DNA of 33,815 nucleotides. Source: Schoenoplectus triqueter (Eukaryota; Streptophyta; Magnoliopsida; Poales; Cyperaceae). Shown in pieces: positions 30,033 to 33,815 of the stretch (position 1 is its first letter; each line of letters starts with the position of its first letter). Location: positions 1-33,815 of the forward strand of contig CAXKVV010000687.1 of assembly GCA_964058805.1 (NCBI GenBank), written 5' to 3'. The translations under genes were made by a program, and so were the position numbers. The notes below the pieces were generated by a model. That model saw only the letters and a list, made by a program, of their open reading frames with translations. It was not told the DNA's origin and searched no databases.

Positions 30033-31500
30033 GATTTTTGTACAATTTATGATGCTTGTGTTGCTTGTGTAAAGCATTCCAGTTCCCCCTACACTTGTTC
30101 GTTGCTCTCTTTTAATTTTATATTTTCAGAAAGTAGAGCCGAGGCACGCCAGTGAAGTAGATTCGCCTTAGGCAGGCGCCGGAAAATAACTAGAAGCGGA
30201 TCAGGAGATAAGCGTCTGGGGACAGTCTCAGGTAGACAGTTTCTATGGGGCGTAGGCCTCCCAAACAATTGAAGTCATTTATTTAAGAGCAATTTAAGTC
30301 AGCTTGTTTTGTAACAATCTTAAGTATAGTATTTGAGTTGGATGAATAAAATTTTTGCTAGACAAAAAAGTTAGATGAGTAATTAAGTGCTTAAATTTGT
30401 GTTCAAGTAAATTTGGGGTCCAAATATGCTATTATTATGGATCAATTGTAGGACTCTATTATTCATCCTATGCCACCGTTTATTTGTAAGCAATAGTTCA
30501 GATTTCATATTCATTTTTGTTTAGTTATAATATCATGTCACCTGTACTATCTATGTTTTAACTGAGACTTATCACTCACATATGTTAATGAAAGTTGTTA
30601 CATATATCCTTTTTAATTATATTAACTAATGATAGTATTAGAATTTTATTGAAAAATAAGTACAAAACAAAAAAACATCTCTCGTTACCACTAAAAAATA
30701 ATTTCTTTTATTAGCAAAGACTATAAAATGAAAATTAGAAAACTTATGATATTATAATTTATACATACATATCATTATAGAAAGTATTTATAAGTATGAA
30801 TTGTCACTTAACAATTTAACATTGATAGATAAAAATATAATCCCAAAATAATAGCAGATTCAAACCTGTCAATTTGCATAAATGCATGTTTTTTTAGTTC
30901 ATACAACTATGAACCTTTTAGTATTACGTATATTTACAACAACGACGACAAAGCCTTTATGTAAATTGCTCTGTGTATTTGACTTATATATTTATTCCTT
31001 AATCTAAATTTCAATTAAGAGACTAAGAGTTTCACATGAAGGAAGACAACTAATTACACTCTGTTTTGCATATTCATGTTGCTATAGTTTTCTACTAGGC
31101 GGGTTTCTAAAAAAAATAAAAAATCAAGTTTTCTGAGCATCTTTTCAAGAAAACATGATACTTAAAATCTCAATCTCCTAGTATTTAGCATGTTCTTAAA
31201 TCATGTCCTGATAATTAAATGTCAATCTCGATAATACTTTCATGTTTTGAACTTCTGATCGCTTGATTGATGTTGGTTTAAGAATTTCATATTGCATACT
31301 AGACAAGTGACTGAAATATCCTTGATTAAATGTTGGTTTATTTTGGTGTTAACTTTTGCACTAATGAACCTCAATTTGTTGTTTTGTGAAACTATTTCAA
31401 ACATAAAATTGTGGCTTTCATCTTTCATGGAGTAATATTGGTTTCTTTAATAAGATTTTTATCTGCTGATGGCCTGACCATGGTCTATATTTATTTCCTT
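30033..31500. other. AT-rich DNA, no gene identified
   Basis: A GC-richer patch at about 30136-30250 (GAGGCACGCC, GCCTTAGGCAGGCGCC) resembles the AGGCGCCT-rich degenerate repeats found across plant genomes. No coding sequence is supported. Confidence 0.4.
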
Positions 31501-31504
31501 TCAG

Positions 31505-31567
31505 GAAACTATCACTACAGGAAAATGGATATTGGGCAGCACTAGTTCTTGTAATCCTTTTTTGATG
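31505..31567 (+). other. Candidate orphan exon (63 nt)
   Basis: The segment follows a pyrimidine-rich TTTCCTTTCAG and precedes GTATGT. It is open in phase 0 (ETITTGKWILGSTSSC). It could splice in frame to a candidate exon starting at 32215 after TTTTGCAG (DENPLLEEQQKNGV, stop at 32278). No family is recognised. The first bases (CACTACAGGAAAAT) also look like a CACTA terminus, an alternative explanation. Confidence 0.2.
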
Positions 31568-32214
31568 GTATGTAACTAGCTTCATGCAGATATTAACATA
31601 TTTTAAGCCCTAATGGTCAGATTAGCATATACGAGATGCTATAATGGTACTGATACTGAGAGTTGAGTTGGCTTCACGACTTGGTGCTTTCTTGCATCCA
31701 TTGTTACCTTACTCCTAGATGTATATTGTGCTCTCTTCGATTTTTGTATAAAGGAATTGTTGGAAATTTAGGTTTTCTGTTTAGTGGAGAAGAAGAGCAA
31801 GCAAAAACGCGATTAAGAAAAGAGGGTCATTTCACCTTCTTTCTGACGCCTCAGTCTATTTTCTATTTTGTGACAAAATTACAAGAGAGTCCCTAAACTA
31901 TGTAGTAATTACATAAGGGTTTTCACAAAATATAAACTATACAATTATATTTTTCTCAACAGGAATAATCCTACATTTGTGCTTTTTCCTAGATGTATGT
32001 TGTACTTTCTTTGCCGTTGGTGTTGACCTCTATGCAAGCAAAGTGGACAAGATTGGCAGCCAACTTTGACCAAAAGATTAAAGTTCAATGTATTCAAAAT
32101 ATATTATCCAATGTATTTAATACAATTATCTTATTTTTTTAGTAGGTTTTGAGATACTATTTGAATTCTGTGTGTTGGTTCGAACTGATTTTTACATGGC
32201 CTTTACTTTTGCAG
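31568..32214. other. AT-rich DNA between exon-like segments
   Basis: The plus-strand frame at 31663-31896 is not recognised and is probably compositional. Nothing else is seen. Confidence 0.35.
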
Positions 32215-32220
32215 GATGAA

Positions 32221-32542
32221 AATCCACTATTGGAAGAACAACAAAAGAATGGGGTTAGTAGGTGCAAGAAGAAAATATGACGAATACAGAATTCGTCCTC
32301 AAGCTTTAGTCAACAATTAAAGGTAAATCAGAGGTAGAGAACTGGCTTAGACTTATTTGTGAAAATTAAGAGGTAGAAAATTGAAATAATCCACTATCAG
32401 AAGAACAACAAAAGAATGGGGTTAGTGGGTGCAAGAAGAAAATATGAAGAATACAGAACTTATCCCAAGCTTTAATCAGCAATCAAAGGTAGAGAACTGG
32501 TTTAGACTTATTTGTGAAAATTAAGAGGTAGAAAATTGAAAT
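32221..32542. repeat. Two-copy tandem duplication of ~160 bp
   Basis: Copy 1 is 32221-32387 and copy 2 is 32388-32542. Both start AATCCACTAT, share GAAGAACAACAAAAGAATGG and end AGAGGTAGAAAATTGAAAT. They differ by scattered substitutions and a ~12-bp length difference. Confidence 0.9.
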
Positions 32543-33236
32543 AAGGAATATGTTTATACAGATACTTCATCGTGCCTCATTTGAAAAGAAAACAGAAAGA
32601 TCAAATATTTTGAGAAAATCAAAGGGGTAACTCTTAAGTTTTGTAAGAACTTATTTCTTCTATAATTTTGTTGTGCACTACTTGTGGTACCAGAGCTAGA
32701 ACTATCATGGCAGTATTTAGTGTTGTATTTGAGATGTTAGATAGACATTTAGATATGTCCTGTGCAAGAGCTTAACTGGTATGTTACTGTTAAAGGTGAT
32801 GTAGTTGATGTGGCTCACCAGCGGTGCCTCTCAAGTTATGCTCGAAAGGCAAAAGAAATTAAAATTTATCAAGTTTATTTTATTTATTTCTAGATGAAGC
32901 ATCATTAGAAACACTAATCAAATCAAAATGCATAATTTATTTATTCTTGTTTTTCTGGTGTGTAGATGACAAGTTATGCCTGCCTATTATCTATCAAGTT
33001 CCACAAGGAATTACCAATTTGGTAACAATGAGTGCCAATTTGGACTTGAAGCTAAATCAATTTTGGATTTTTTTTTCTCGCCAGATAAAATTTTGATGTG
33101 TTAGTTTATTTTAGTGTTATCTTATGGTGTTAGTTTATTTTTGTTTTAAACATAGAATTCATTGATACTGCATTGTAAAATTGTGCTAAAGCTACCTCTA
33201 AATCTTAGACCTACTATTTCTTCTTACATCTGGTAG
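32543..33236. other. AT-rich DNA, no gene identified
   Basis: No coding region is supported on either strand. Confidence 0.4.
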
Positions 33237-33354
33237 TTAGAATATCAAAGCCGGAAGATGTGGTTTTGCAAGTCTCTGGATGGGATGCATTGATGCCTGT
33301 TTTTCAGCGAAATGACAGTCCGAAGGCATGTCTTCAGCTCACAATTTTGTTGAG
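33237..33354 (+). other. Candidate orphan exon (118 nt)
   Basis: Between a TAG acceptor-like site and a GTATAC donor-like site, 38 codons are open with protein-like composition (RISKPEDVVLQVSGWDAL, then MPVFQRNDSPKACLQLTI). The frame stays open a little on both sides. I do not recognise the protein. It could be an exon of a gene continuing beyond the window, a decayed coding fragment or chance. Confidence 0.22.
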
Positions 33355-33815
33355 GTATACAATATCTGATCTTTTGTTAGTGCTAGATTTATTCTTTGTT
33401 GATTTATTCAATCAATTATTGCTTTTCTAACGAGTATGGTCTAGTTTTGTAGTGAAAAGTCCAGTTTAATCTCTTTGATTGGTTGACATAAATATTTTTC
33501 CTTATGTGATGTCTGACCTATTTGTTTTCTCCTCATATTCTGGGATATGAGTTGTCTCCAGATTGCTGTCAAAATTTTGTCTGCGTGCATATTAAGGTAT
33601 AAATCCATAGTTGTATGAATTACAAGAAAATATCATATTTGTGCATGTAGTTAGAAATAATATCACATTTAGTCATCTGAAACTTGATGCTTGACTCACT
33701 TAGCCTATGTTAAATTTAGTAGAAAGACCATAGTTTGTATACAATTACAAGGTGACTTACAGTAGTCAAACAAAAGATCCCCTACAAAGTAGATGAAGGT
33801 TGTATCTGAGTTGGT
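33355..33815. other. AT-rich DNA to the window end
   Basis: No gene or repeat is supported. A gene spanning the right edge cannot be ruled out. Confidence 0.35.

Noticed and set aside
28475..31524. CACTA transposon between CACTACAAGAAAAT (28475) and CACTACAGGAAAAT (31511)
   Set aside because: Both motifs point the same way, and I found no inverted partner, 3-bp duplication or transposase sequence.
1..33815. CRISPR arrays, rRNA genes, tRNA genes
   Set aside because: No spaced identical repeats of CRISPR type, no rRNA core sequence and no tRNA with recognisable A and B boxes were seen; the tRNA-iMet-like word at 18601 is a retroelement primer site.

Overview
The window is nuclear DNA from a flowering plant. 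It has AT-rich intergenic DNA, short GT-AG introns, plant-specific gene families (NTMC2T5, a MED32-like protein, plant H2B) and plant transposon types (Copia LTR element with a tRNA-iMet primer site, AU-SINE-like tails, MITEs, an L1-type LINE tail). I cannot name the species.

Layout. 1-1497: upstream DNA with a GGGTAC-rich degenerate repeat. 1498-6732 (minus): a complete 8-exon NTMC2T5-type gene (SMP + C2 lipid-transfer protein, 660 aa as spliced here), including a 19-nt microexon. 6733-10550: its promoter, then an AT-rich intergenic region with a ~650-bp imperfect foldback element and a small GC-rich Mutator-like MITE. 10551-14686 (plus): a complete 3-exon gene for the beta-subunit-like protein of the AP-5 adaptor complex (1101 aa). 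15659-15916 (plus) and 17505-17975 (minus): two small convergent helical-protein genes. The first resembles the N-terminal half of Mediator subunit MED32; the second is unrecognised. A 5'-truncated LINE lies between them. 18190-20705: a ~354-bp foldback MITE split by a young 2157-bp non-autonomous Copia-type retrotransposon. That element carries a Gag-like ORF fused to an unrelated Lys/Arg-rich tail and has no pol. 21480-24300: degenerate duplicated segments, including two extra copies of the promoter of the 17975 gene. 23246-23680 (plus): an intronless histone H2B gene with a textbook plant histone promoter. 24300-33815: mostly AT-rich intergenic DNA with a MITE, a SINE tail, tandem duplications, a GC-richer patch near 27000-27600 resembling a gene 5' end, and a few unassigned exon-like segments.

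The host genes do not form one pathway. From memory, NTMC2T5 and the AP-5 beta-like gene also lie close together in Arabidopsis, so the pairing looks like retained ancestral gene order. The least ordinary content is the nested retroelement/MITE, the Gag fusion protein, and the family of promoter copies around the small minus-strand gene.
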